Origin: Leifsonia sp. Root1293
GTDB taxonomy: Bacteria > Actinomycetota > Actinomycetes > Actinomycetales > Microbacteriaceae
DNA: 64,000 nt
Assembly (NCBI RefSeq): GCF_001425325.1
Contig: NZ_LMEH01000001.1
Coordinates: forward strand, 2,376,162-2,440,161
Reading direction: 5' to 3'
Below the pieces are notes generated by a model. That model did not search any database. It was given only the letters and a program-made list of their open reading frames with translations, and had not been told where the DNA came from. Positions 50,854-59,717 of this stretch are shown piece by piece. A program made the position numbers and the translations under genes. Each line of letters begins with the position of its first letter. Positions within the stretch are counted from its first letter, which is position 1.

Positions 50854-52221
50854 GTGCCAGCCGAAGACCCCGCATCCCGTCCCCGCCCGGGCATCGCCGA
50901 GAGGCTCTCGCGCCTGGTGCATCTGCCCACGGTCTCGGCCGAGCTCGAGACGCGGGGCCGCACACCGTTCGAGGATGTCGAGTCCTTGATCCGTGAGCTC
51001 TACCCGCTCGTGCACCAGCACCTCGCCTTCGAGAAGATCACCGACTTCGGGCTGCTCTACCGCTGGACGGGAAGCGCCGGCCCGGCCGCAGACAGCGCCG
51101 ACGAGCCCGTCATCCTCATGGCTCACTACGACGTGGTGCCCGTCGACGAGACAGACCCGTGGAGCTACCCGCCCTTCGACGGCACGATCGCCGACGGACA
51201 TGTCTGGGGCCGCGGCACGCTGGACGACAAGGGTGAACTGGTGCTCATCCTCGACGCCGTCGAGAACCTTCTGGCCGCCGGCTTCACGCCGGCCCGCGAC
51301 GTCTACCTCTCCTTCGGCGGCAACGAGGAGACCTTCGGCGAGGCGGCCAAGACCATCGCGAGCACACTGAAGGGCCGCGGCATCCGCCCCTGGCTCGTGC
51401 TCGACGAGGGCGGTGCTGTGACGGATGCGCCTCTCCCGTTCATCCCCCTCGTCACGGCCGTCGTCGGCGTGGCCGAGAAGGGCGCGCTCACCGTGCGACT
51501 CGACGCCCGGGGCGAGCCCGGTCACGCGTCGGCTCCCCCGCGCGAGACGGCGACCACGCGAATCGCCCTGGCCGTGCGGCGCATCACCAGGCGCGGCTTC
51601 CCGCCGCACTTCCCGAAAGCGGCCCGCGCGATGTTCCGCGTCTTCCGCGAGAACACCACGGGCCGGCCGCGCGCCATCGTGTCGGCACTGCTCGCCGCGC
51701 CGCCGGTCACGGCCAGGCTGTTCGCCAGACTCGCCGGAGATGCCGGCGCCATGGTGCGCACGACCGTGGCCGTCACCATGCTCGGCGCCGGGACCGCAGC
51801 CAATGTGCTGCCGTCCCAGGCCTCGGCGACGCTCAACATCAGGATCGCCGTCGGCGAGACCGTCGCGAGTTCTGTCGCCCGCATCCGTCGACTGGTCCGC
51901 GGCCTCGACATCACGGTGACAGTGCTGGAGGGTGACGACCCGTCGCCGGAGTCCTCGACGGGGAACGCGCAGTTCGCGCTCATCCGCGACGCCGTCGGGG
52001 TGGCCTATCCCGAGGCCGTCACGGCGCCGTACGTGCAGATGTCGGCCACCGACGGTCGGCACTTCCACCGCTTCTCTCCGGCCACCTACCGCTTCGCGCC
52101 GCTCATGATGACGGGGGCGCAGCGTGCGTCCATCCACGGCATCGACGAGCACGTCTCCATCGACAGCCTCGAACGGGGGGAGCGTTTCTACAACGCACTG
52201 CTGCGTTCGTTGCCCGCCTGA
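50854..52221 (+). CDS. M20/M25/M40 family metallopeptidase
   Basis: A 455-residue zinc carboxypeptidase/dipeptidase-like enzyme acting in the cytoplasm. Metal and catalytic residues are visible: His91 and Asp93 in MAHYDVVPVDE, Asp124 in GRGTLDDKGE, the catalytic/metal pair in GGNEET (Glu158-Glu159), Asp184 in VLDEGG, and the C-terminal IHGIDEHVS. The dimerisation domain lies in the middle (GEPGHASAPPRETA). It is closest to the Cys-Gly/carnosinase-like or PepV-like branch; the substrate is unknown. A GTG at 50845 in the same frame is an alternative start. Confidence 0.9.
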   Translation: MPAEDPASRPRPGIAERLSRLVHLPTVSAELETRGRTPFEDVESLIRELYPLVHQHLAFEKITDFGLLYRWTGSAGPAADSADEPVILMAHYDVVPVDETDPWSYPPFDGTIADGHVWGRGTLDDKGELVLILDAVENLLAAGFTPARDVYLSFGGNEETFGEAAKTIASTLKGRGIRPWLVLDEGGAVTDAPLPFIPLVTAVVGVAEKGALTVRLDARGEPGHASAPPRETATTRIALAVRRITRRGFPPHFPKAARAMFRVFRENTTGRPRAIVSALLAAPPVTARLFARLAGDAGAMVRTTVAVTMLGAGTAANVLPSQASATLNIRIAVGETVASSVARIRRLVRGLDITVTVLEGDDPSPESSTGNAQFALIRDAVGVAYPEAVTAPYVQMSATDGRHFHRFSPATYRFAPLMMTGAQRASIHGIDEHVSIDSLERGERFYNALLRSLPA

Positions 52222-52289
52222 AACATTCCTCTGTCTAGAGTGTGACTCGGCCCGGATCGACGGGCCGCCTCGTGCCGGAAGGAGCCGCG

Positions 52290-53747
52290 ATGACGCGCGC
52301 AGTGAAACTCGGATCGGTGGCCGGCGTCGTCGGCTTCCTCGCCTTCGTGGAGTTCACGAGCGGCATCCTGCAGGGCTACTACACGCCTCTGCTCACCGAG
52401 ATCGCGCGCAACCTTGGCATCCACGATGCCGACGTCAACTGGCTCGAGGGCACGCAGCTCATGCTCTCGGCTCTTGTGGTGCCGGCGATGGCGAAGCTCG
52501 GCGACATGGTCGGGCATCGACGGATGCTGCTCATCTCGACGGCAGTCACGGCCGTTGCCTCGCTCGCCCTGCCGTTCACCGACGTGTTCTGGGTCTTCCT
52601 CGTGGCCTGGGCGCTGCAGGGTTTCTACGTTGTGTGGCTGCCGCTCGAGATCGCGCTGGTCTGGTCTCGGAGCCGCTCGCTCGACTCCCCGGCCGCCATC
52701 ACCCGTCGTGCGGCCGGACTGCTGGTCGCGGCACTCGAGTTGGGCGCCATCGCCGGTGCGCTCACTGCGGGCGCACTGGCCGATGTCATCCCACTGCAGA
52801 CCACCCTGCTGATTCCGGGCATCGCCGTGGCGATCTGCTTCTTCGTCGTGCTGTTCGGCGTGAAAGAGTCGCCCGACCTCACCGGCGGCAGGTTCGACAC
52901 GGGCGGCCTCATCCTCATCTCGCTGGCCCTGCTCGCCCTCACCGGCGGCCTCAGCCTGCTGCGTCTCGCCGGCCCAGGCGACCTCCTCTCCTGGGCGGTC
53001 GTGCTGCTCGGCGTGCTGCTCGTCATCCCGTTCGCCCGCTACGAACTGCGCCAGAACGACCCGCTCATCGATGTGCGGCTGTTCCGCTCGCCGGCCCTCG
53101 GCCCCATCTTCCTCACTGCCGGTCTGTTCGGCGTGAGCGTGCTGGGAGCACAGGCGCCCCTCTCCACCTTCGCCAGAACCGACGCGGCCACCTATGGCTA
53201 CGGCCTCTCGGCCAGCAGCGGCCAGACCTCGATCCTCATTGGGGCGTACGTTCTGTCGATGATCGTCGGCGCCATGCTGTTCCCCGTCGCGACGAGGTTC
53301 GTGACCCCGCGCATCGCGCTCATCGGCGCGAGCCTGCTGGTGGCCATCGGCTACCTGCTGTTCCTGCCGTTCCACGAGGGCTACGTGAACGTGCTTGCGA
53401 ACATGATCATCGCCGGCATCGGCTCGGGCGCCCTCGTCGCCGCACTGCCGGCCGCAGCAGCAGCTGCCGCGCCGCGCCGTCAGACCGGCGTCGCCACCGG
53501 ACTCACCAACTCGGTCAAGACCGTCGGTGGCGCCATCGCATCCTGTGTCTTCGGGATCGCCCTCCTCAGCCACGTCGGCGGAGCAGCGACAGAGGGGACG
53601 GCCGGATCGCTGAGCGGTTACATCACCGTGTGGCTCATCTGCGGACTGACAGCAGTCGTGGCCGCCGTGCTGCTGGTCTTCGTGCCGAAGCTGGCGTTCT
53701 CGGATGCCGCGGTGTCCGACGTCGCGGTCGAGCCGGTGGTGCGGTAG
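52290..53747 (+). CDS. MFS transporter (14-span type)
   Basis: A 485-residue major facilitator whose ATG follows GGAAGGAG. It has about 14 hydrophobic segments. Motifs include LLTEIARNLGIHDADVNWLEG near span 1, AKLGDMVGHRRMLLISTAVTAV in the span 2-3 loop, and AGLLVAALELGAIAGAL near span 5. The family is drug or metabolite efflux; the substrate is unknown. It shares the strand with the M20 gene but has its own ribosome site and a 68-base gap. Confidence 0.87.
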   Translation: MTRAVKLGSVAGVVGFLAFVEFTSGILQGYYTPLLTEIARNLGIHDADVNWLEGTQLMLSALVVPAMAKLGDMVGHRRMLLISTAVTAVASLALPFTDVFWVFLVAWALQGFYVVWLPLEIALVWSRSRSLDSPAAITRRAAGLLVAALELGAIAGALTAGALADVIPLQTTLLIPGIAVAICFFVVLFGVKESPDLTGGRFDTGGLILISLALLALTGGLSLLRLAGPGDLLSWAVVLLGVLLVIPFARYELRQNDPLIDVRLFRSPALGPIFLTAGLFGVSVLGAQAPLSTFARTDAATYGYGLSASSGQTSILIGAYVLSMIVGAMLFPVATRFVTPRIALIGASLLVAIGYLLFLPFHEGYVNVLANMIIAGIGSGALVAALPAAAAAAAPRRQTGVATGLTNSVKTVGGAIASCVFGIALLSHVGGAATEGTAGSLSGYITVWLICGLTAVVAAVLLVFVPKLAFSDAAVSDVAVEPVVR

Positions 53748-53760
53748 CACCCGACCGCCG

Positions 53761-54369
53761 TCAGTAGTCCAGCTTCTCGATCTCGAGACGCGCCAGGTCG
53801 ACGTTGCGCACCATGCGCATGCGCTCAGCGCGGGTGCGCAGGTAGTTGGAGTCGACGGCGCTCTGCGGGCGCTCGAGGTCCAGGCGCACGCCGATGGCTC
53901 CGGCCACGTCGTCCCAGGCGTCGTCCCGTGCCGCCGTGATGAAGGTGCGCAGGTACTCGTCGTCGGCAGCGCGTTGCTCGAGCTCCGTCGCCACGGCGAG
54001 GTTCACCCGCTCACGCAGCCCGAGGTTCACGAGGTCCTTCGACCTGTAGTCGTGCATGTCCTGGGGGTTGCCGTGCAACGACGCGGCGGCAGCGCTCTCC
54101 TGAGCGACCCTCTCAGCGGCCCCGCGCATCTCCGCCGCCAGCGCTGCGAGCGCGTCGCGGGCGTCGGGCAGGAAGGAGTCGACGTCGAAGTCGACGCCCT
54201 CGCCCAGCACGCTCACCAGGATGCGGTTCTTCAGCACCATGCGGCTGGAGTACTCGGCCAGCATCACGCCCTCTTCGCGGGCGTCGGCCTCCTCGGGAGG
54301 CTCAGCCCACGGCAGTGTGGAGAAGTCGAACGGCGGCGGCTTCCTCTTGCGCCACCGACTGAACCACAT
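53761..54369 (-). CDS. Conserved hypothetical, mostly helical cytoplasmic protein
   Basis: A 202-residue protein starting at MWFSRWRKRKPPPFDF. It is rich in Arg, Glu and Asp, with long predicted helices (ADAREEGVMLAEYSSRMVLKN, ALAALAAEMRGAAERVAQESA). The C-terminal segment ERMRMVRNVDLARLEIEKLDY is strongly helical. No signal peptide, membrane span or catalytic motif is seen, and I do not recognise the family. It is convergent with the MFS gene and divergent from the nuclease-helicase gene. Confidence 0.65.
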   Translation of the reverse strand: MWFSRWRKRKPPPFDFSTLPWAEPPEEADAREEGVMLAEYSSRMVLKNRILVSVLGEGVDFDVDSFLPDARDALAALAAEMRGAAERVAQESAAAASLHGNPQDMHDYRSKDLVNLGLRERVNLAVATELEQRAADDEYLRTFITAARDDAWDDVAGAIGVRLDLERPQSAVDSNYLRTRAERMRMVRNVDLARLEIEKLDY

Positions 54370-54558
54370 CGCACTCCCGCTCCGGGGCATCGATCGTCGA
54401 CGCACCTCTGTCGAGAATACCGGCGGTCCGTGACACGGCGGCAGCGGGAGGGAGAACGACTGGATCCGAGACGGCGGTCTCCACCACCTCGTGTCGCCGG
54501 CTCGCGCTATCGTGCAGACAGGCGACGCGACAGACGCGACGCCTGCGGCGGAGGTGGC

Positions 54559-57500
54559 ATGTTCCTGCTCGATGGCACCGTGGTGACGAGCGCGAGCGAC
54601 CTCACCACGGCCTCGAAGTGCGAGTTCGCCTTCCTGCGCAGACTCGATGCGAAGCTCGGCAGGATCGCTGCCGTCCCCGATGCCGAGGATGCGATGCTGG
54701 CCCGCACGGCGATCCTCGGCGACAAGCATGAGAGCCGGGTGCTGGCCGATTACCGTGAGCGCTTCGGCGACGGCGTGGTCGAGGTGGCGCGACCGCCCGA
54801 GCTCACGACCGAGACCCTGCGGTATGCGACGGATGCCACCCGCTCCGCCTTCGCATCCGGAGCCGATGTGGTATTCCAGGCCACCTTCTTCGACGGCGCG
54901 TTCCTGGGGTTCGCCGACTTCATCGTGCGGCGTCCCGGCGGCGTCTACCTGGTGCAGGACACCAAGCTGGCCCGGCGCGCGCGGGTGACGGCTCTGCTGC
55001 AGCTCGCGGCATACGCCGATCAGCTCGACGTGCTGCGAGTGCCCCGCGCCGACACCGTCGAGCTGCTGCTCGGCGACGGCAGCGTGAGCGTGCACAGGGT
55101 CGACGACATCCTGCCGGTCTACCGCAAGCGCCGCGCCCGGCTGCTGCAGATCGTGGATGAGCGGCTGGAGGCATCGACGCCCGTCGCCTGGGGCGACCCG
55201 CGGTACACAGTGTGCGGCCGGTGCGAGACCTGCGCCGCGGAGGTCGACGCCAGCCGTGACGTGCTGCTGGTCGCCGGCATGCGCATCTCCCAGCGCGACG
55301 CTCTGCGCTCCGCCGGCATCACCACCATCGATGAGCTCGCCGCAGTCGAGATGCGCGCCGACGGCGAATCCCCCGTCGACGGCATGGCCCGCAGCACCCT
55401 CGAGTCGTTCAGGGTCCAGGCCGCCCTGCAGATCGAGGCCGGACGGGCGACGGATGCCGCACGCGTCGCTGCGCTCGCCGCCGGGTCAGACCCTGACGAC
55501 GTGCATCTCGCGCCCCCCGTCGCCGTGCGCGACCCTCAGGCCCTCGCCGCGGTGCCCGAGCCGGATCCGGGCGACCTGTTCTTCGACTTCGAGGGCGATC
55601 CGCTCTACACCGAGGGCGCCGGCATCAGTTGGGGCATCGACTACCTCTTCGGCGTGCTCGACAGGAACGACGAGTTCACGACGTTCTGGGCGCACAGTTT
55701 CGCCGAGGAGAAGGTGGCTCTCGAGCTCTTCCTCGACTTCGTCGACGAGCGTCGGCGCGCGCATCCGGGCCTGCACATCTACCACTACGCCAGTTATGAG
55801 CGGACCCACCTGCTCTCCATCGCCGCACGGCACGGCACCTGCGAGGCGCGCGTCGACCAGCTGCTCAGCGACGGAGTGCTCATCGACCTCTACCCGATCG
55901 TGCGCCGCGGCATGCTCGTGGGCAGCCGCTCCTACTCGATCAAGAAGCTCGAGCCGCTCTACATGGGCGACGAGGAGCGCGAGGGCGTGACGAACGCCGC
56001 CGACTCGATCGTCGAGTACCAGCGGGCGATGGACCTGAGCGCCGCCGGCGAACAGGCGGAGTCGCAGGCCATTCTCGACGACATCGCCCGGTACAACCGC
56101 TACGACGTGCTGTCCACACTGCGCCTCAGCGAGTGGCTCCTCGAGCGCGCCGCCGAGGTGGGAGTTCGTCCGGCGCCGCGCGCGCCCCGCGAGGGCGAGC
56201 AGTACGTGCAGTCCGAACTCGCGATCGCCCTGTCGCACCTGGCCGGCTCCGGCGATGCCTCCATCGACCACCGCACGCCCGACCAGACGGCGCTGGCCCT
56301 GGCCTCCGCCGCCATCGACTACTACCCAAGGGAGCGCAAGAGCTTCTGGTGGGCGCACTTCTTCCGACTCGACCAGCCCCTGCGGGAGTGGGAGGACACC
56401 CGCGACGTCCTGGTCGTCGATGCATCGAGGTCGCGCCTCGAGGTCGACTGGCACCTGCCGGAGGGCAGGAGCCAGAAGGAGCGGCGCACTCTGCGGCTGC
56501 ACGGGCGGTTCGGCCCCGGCACGCGCATCTCGGTCGGCGCCGGACTCTTCGCCCTCTACGAGCCCGATGGAGCGGTGCTCGACGCCGATGCCGACCCCGG
56601 CCAGCGCATCAGGCGCGATGTCACGGTGCTCGAGGTGCTCGACGACGGACTCGTCGTCGAGGAGTCGCTGCCGATGGGAGCCGCGAGGCACCGCCAGGCA
56701 CCGATGGCCATCGCACCCGGTTGGCCGCTGCGCACGACAGCGCTCGAGAACGCGATCAGCGAATGGGGTGCGGCGCTGGTGCGGGAGCATCCGACCTGGC
56801 CGCGTGATCCCATGACCGACATCCTCAGGCGCCTGCCCCCGAGGTCGCTCAGGGGAGAGCTCGTGCCCGTCACCACGGGTGGCTATGCAGACGCCGTCGT
56901 GGCCAGTCTGGTCGACCTCGATTTCTCCTATCTCGCGGTTCAGGGCCCTCCCGGCACCGGCAAGACCTACCTCGCCTCGCACGTCATCGCCCGACTCGTG
57001 AACGATCACCACTGGAAGATCGGCGTCGTCGCCCAGTCGCACTCCGTCGTCGAGAACCTTCTCGATCGGCTCGCCGACGCCGGGCTCGACCCGGCGCTGG
57101 TGGGCAAGGCACCCAAGTCAGGCGACACGACAGTGCACGGGTACACCCAGTTCGCCGACAAGAACGCCGCGCTCCTCTTCGCCCAGGCCCATGCCGAGAG
57201 CGGATTCGTCGTCGGTGGCACGGCGTGGGACTTCGCCAACCCGGCTCGCTTCCCACGCCGCGCGCTCGACCTGCTGGTGGTCGACGAGGCCGGCCAGTTC
57301 TCGCTGGCATCCACCCTCGCCACGAGCGTCAGCGCTCGCAATCTGCTCCTCCTCGGTGATCCGCAGCAGCTTCCGCAGGTGAGTCAGGGCACCCACCCCG
57401 AACCCATCGACAGCTCGGCACTCGGCTGGGTGGCTGCCGGGCACGATGTGCTCCCGAAGGAGTTCGGCTATTTCCTCGCCGAGAGCAGACGGATGCATCC

Positions 57501-58074
57501 GGCCGTCGCCCAGCCCGTGTCGACTCTGTCCTACGAGGGAGAGCTGCGGTCCCACCCCGATGCCGCCGACCGTCTGCTCCTGGCGACCGAGCCCGGGCTC
57601 CACACGGTCCCCGTCGTGCATTCGGGCAACGCGACGGAGTCGCCCGAAGAGGCCGCGGTCGTCGTCCCGGTGGTGCAGTCGCTGCTCGGTACGCCATGGC
57701 GATCCAGCCGAGATGCGCCGGCCCGCCCGATCGAGCAGGCCGACTTCATCGTGGTGACGCCGTACAACGCCCAGCTCGCCCTCGTGCGCCAGGTGCTCGA
57801 CCGATCCGGACTCCCCCAGGTGCGCGTGGGCACCGTCGACAAGTTTCAAGGGCAAGAGGCCGTCATCGCCGTCGTTTCCCTCGCCGCGTCATCCGCGTCC
57901 GACGTGCCCCGCGGGATGGAATTCCTCATCATGAAGAACCGCCTCAACGTGGCCATCTCCCGGGCGCAGTGGGCTGCCTATCTCGTCTACTCGCCCGAAC
58001 TCACGGAGTACCTGCCGCTGACACCGCAGGGCGTCACCGAGCTGAGCGCCTTCATCAGGCTGGTCGAGCGCTGA
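54559..58074 (+). CDS. TM0106-family RecB-like nuclease / RNase H-like / UPF1-type helicase fusion
   Basis: A 1171-residue protein (ATG at 54559 after GGAGG). Residues 1-220 form a RecB-like nuclease domain (SASDLTTASKCEFAFLRRLD, VYLVQDTKLAR). Residues 220-235 have a CGRCETC cysteine cluster that may bind Fe-S or zinc, followed by a helix-hairpin-helix (MRISQRDALRSAGITTIDELA). Residues 330-540 form an RNase-H-like exonuclease domain (LFFDFEGDPL, YHYASYERTHL, RYNRYDVLSTLRL). From about 790 lies a superfamily 1 helicase: GPPGTGKTY, VVDEAGQF, GDPQQLPQ, ESRRMHP, DKFQGQEA and NRLNVAISRAQ. It likely acts in DNA or RNA repair, or in defence against foreign nucleic acid. Confidence 0.92.
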   Translation: MFLLDGTVVTSASDLTTASKCEFAFLRRLDAKLGRIAAVPDAEDAMLARTAILGDKHESRVLADYRERFGDGVVEVARPPELTTETLRYATDATRSAFASGADVVFQATFFDGAFLGFADFIVRRPGGVYLVQDTKLARRARVTALLQLAAYADQLDVLRVPRADTVELLLGDGSVSVHRVDDILPVYRKRRARLLQIVDERLEASTPVAWGDPRYTVCGRCETCAAEVDASRDVLLVAGMRISQRDALRSAGITTIDELAAVEMRADGESPVDGMARSTLESFRVQAALQIEAGRATDAARVAALAAGSDPDDVHLAPPVAVRDPQALAAVPEPDPGDLFFDFEGDPLYTEGAGISWGIDYLFGVLDRNDEFTTFWAHSFAEEKVALELFLDFVDERRRAHPGLHIYHYASYERTHLLSIAARHGTCEARVDQLLSDGVLIDLYPIVRRGMLVGSRSYSIKKLEPLYMGDEEREGVTNAADSIVEYQRAMDLSAAGEQAESQAILDDIARYNRYDVLSTLRLSEWLLERAAEVGVRPAPRAPREGEQYVQSELAIALSHLAGSGDASIDHRTPDQTALALASAAIDYYPRERKSFWWAHFFRLDQPLREWEDTRDVLVVDASRSRLEVDWHLPEGRSQKERRTLRLHGRFGPGTRISVGAGLFALYEPDGAVLDADADPGQRIRRDVTVLEVLDDGLVVEESLPMGAARHRQAPMAIAPGWPLRTTALENAISEWGAALVREHPTWPRDPMTDILRRLPPRSLRGELVPVTTGGYADAVVASLVDLDFSYLAVQGPPGTGKTYLASHVIARLVNDHHWKIGVVAQSHSVVENLLDRLADAGLDPALVGKAPKSGDTTVHGYTQFADKNAALLFAQAHAESGFVVGGTAWDFANPARFPRRALDLLVVDEAGQFSLASTLATSVSARNLLLLGDPQQLPQVSQGTHPEPIDSSALGWVAAGHDVLPKEFGYFLAESRRMHPAVAQPVSTLSYEGELRSHPDAADRLLLATEPGLHTVPVVHSGNATESPEEAAVVVPVVQSLLGTPWRSSRDAPARPIEQADFIVVTPYNAQLALVRQVLDRSGLPQVRVGTVDKFQGQEAVIAVVSLAASSASDVPRGMEFLIMKNRLNVAISRAQWAAYLVYSPELTEYLPLTPQGVTELSAFIRLVER

Positions 58075-58099
58075 CCGGTCCCCGGGCGGGACAGCGGAG

Positions 58100-58159
58100 C
58101 ATAGGAAGCGCATAGCGAACCCATAGCGCCCCCGTCGGCCCCAGAAAGGGTCGCCATAG
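58100..58159. promoter_or_regulatory. 11-bp-phased CATAG direct repeats upstream of the DUF4956 operon
   Basis: CATAG starts at 58100, 58111 and 58122 (exact 11-base steps) and again at 58155, which is three further steps on. The words lie on one helix face, as in binding sites of OmpR/PhoB-family response regulators. The cluster is 63-118 bases before the DUF4956 start and is the only sizeable gap upstream of this operon. Confidence 0.6.
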
Positions 58160-58217
58160 GAGCGCGCGGCTTGATGGAACTCGGAAAGAACACCACCGAG
58201 ACCTCTGGAGCCTCCGC

Positions 58218-58821
58218 ATGCAAGCCATCACCATCGCCATCGACCTGGTCGCCATCGGCGTCCTGACCTTCGGCATCTACTTTTCCCCGCCACCGCCGCC
58301 GCGATCTCGTCGTCGCCTTCCTCGGCGTCAACGTCGGCGTTCTCGCCGTCTCCATGATCCTCGGTTCCACGGCCATCGGGGCCGGCCTCGGGCTCGGCCT
58401 GTTCGGTGTGCTGTCGATCATCAGGCTGCGCTCGCGCGAGATCGAGCAGCACGAGGTCGCCTACTACTTCGCCTCCCTCGCACTCGGCCTCATCGCCGGA
58501 CTCAGCGTGAACTTCGACTGGCTCACCTTCGCCCTCATGGCCCTGGTCATGGTCGTGCTGTTCATCGGCGACCACCCGCGGCTCTTCGCCCGCTACCGCC
58601 AGGAGCTCGTCGTGCTCGATCGGGCCATCCCCTCGGAAGCCGCGCTCATCGCCCACCTCGAGCAGCTTCTCGACGCCCGCGTGCACGGGGTGAAGGTCGA
58701 GGAGCTCGACATGGTCAACGACACCACCCACGTCAACGTGCGGTACCAGCTGCATGCACGGCTGACGGATGCCGCATGCTCGGGCGCGGGCCGCCGCGAC
58801 GAGTTGGCGGTGGCCCGATGA
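58218..58821 (+). pseudogene. DUF4956 membrane protein gene with single-base frameshift
   Basis: The N terminus MQAITIAIDLVAIGVLTFGIYF reads in one frame. The rest (RRRDLVVAFLGVNVGVLAVSMIL ... GLFGVLSIIRLRSREIEQHEVAYYFASLALGL) continues in the +1 frame to 58821. Removing one base from TTTTCCCC at 58281-58288 joins the two into a 200-residue DUF4956 protein with a natural FPRHRRRD junction. Four membrane spans would be present in the joined protein, followed by a cytoplasmic ferredoxin-like domain (ALIAHLEQLLDARVHGVKVEEL). It overlaps the VTC gene by four bases. A sequencing error, a true null mutation or programmed slippage are all possible. DUF4956 proteins are regularly paired with VTC-domain proteins. 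Confidence 0.85.
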
Positions 58822-59702
58822 CCGGCAACGCCCTCGCCACCATCACGGCACTCTCCCCCGTGACCCTCGACGAGCTCACCGAACGCGCCGAACTGCAGAC
58901 GCGGGTCGACCGCAAGTACATGCTGCCTCTCGCCGACCTCGCCGACGTGCTCGCCGAGCTCGACGACGATACCCGGGTGCTGGAGTTCGAGTCGGCCACG
59001 ACCGCGGCGGACGGATCGCATGCCGCGAGCGGCATGTCGTCCCGCATCCGCTCGGCGGCGTACGAGTCGGTCTACTTCGACACCCCGGAACTGGTGGCGT
59101 TCCACCTGGCCGCACGCGGCCGACGCCGCCGCTTCAAGGTGCGCACCCGCTCCTACCTCGAGTCGGGCGCCACCTTCCTCGAGGTGAAGACGCGCGGCGG
59201 TCGCAGCCTGACGGTCAAGGACCGCCTCGCCTACGACCCGGCCGACCACGACAGGCTCACCGCCGAGGGACTCGCCTACACGAGCAGCGTGCTCAGCGAA
59301 TCCGGCGTGGCCGACGGCGAGTGGTCGACCCTCACACCGACCATCGTCACGCGCTACCGCCGCACCACGTTGCTGCTTCCCGCAGCCGCCGGTCGCGACG
59401 AGAGCCGCGCCACCATCGACCTCGACCTCGAATGGATCGACGAGGGCGCCGGCCTGTTCCCGCGACGCCTGCGCACGCCGGCATCCGTCATCGTCGAGAC
59501 GAAGTCGGGTCGCGCCACCGGCAGCCTCGACCGAGCACTCTGGCGGCACGGACACCGGCCGGCCACGGTGTCGAAGTTCGGCACCGGGCTCGCCGCCCTC
59601 CGCCCCGACCTGCCCTCGAACAAGTGGACGCGCGTGCTGCGCCGCCACTTCGCCACTCCGACCACCACGACACCACAGACCGCCGCGTCCCTCGCGGCCT
59701 GA
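58818..59702 (+). CDS. VTC-domain polyphosphate polymerase-like protein
   Basis: A 294-residue VTC domain of the CYTH/triphosphate-tunnel fold, related to the catalytic domain of yeast Vtc4 that makes polyphosphate from ATP. Basic and acidic tunnel residues are visible in strand motifs RVDRKYMLP, ESVYFDTPE, RRRFKVRTR, FLEVKTR, VKDRLAY, IVTRYRRTTLLL, ATIDLDLEW, VIVETKS and the final SKFGTGLAALRPDL. It is coupled to the DUF4956 gene by ATGA and followed after 15 bases by the secreted partner. The bacterial role may be polyphosphate or another phosphate polymer at the membrane. Confidence 0.88.
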   Translation: MTGNALATITALSPVTLDELTERAELQTRVDRKYMLPLADLADVLAELDDDTRVLEFESATTAADGSHAASGMSSRIRSAAYESVYFDTPELVAFHLAARGRRRRFKVRTRSYLESGATFLEVKTRGGRSLTVKDRLAYDPADHDRLTAEGLAYTSSVLSESGVADGEWSTLTPTIVTRYRRTTLLLPAAAGRDESRATIDLDLEWIDEGAGLFPRRLRTPASVIVETKSGRATGSLDRALWRHGHRPATVSKFGTGLAALRPDLPSNKWTRVLRRHFATPTTTTPQTAASLAA

Positions 59703-59717
59703 GCTCCAGGAGCCATC

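Noticed and set aside
52188-53750. 520-codon minus-strand frame opposite the MFS gene
   Set aside because: Antisense to a 14-span transporter; Gln/Asp/Arg-rich shadow with no family motif.
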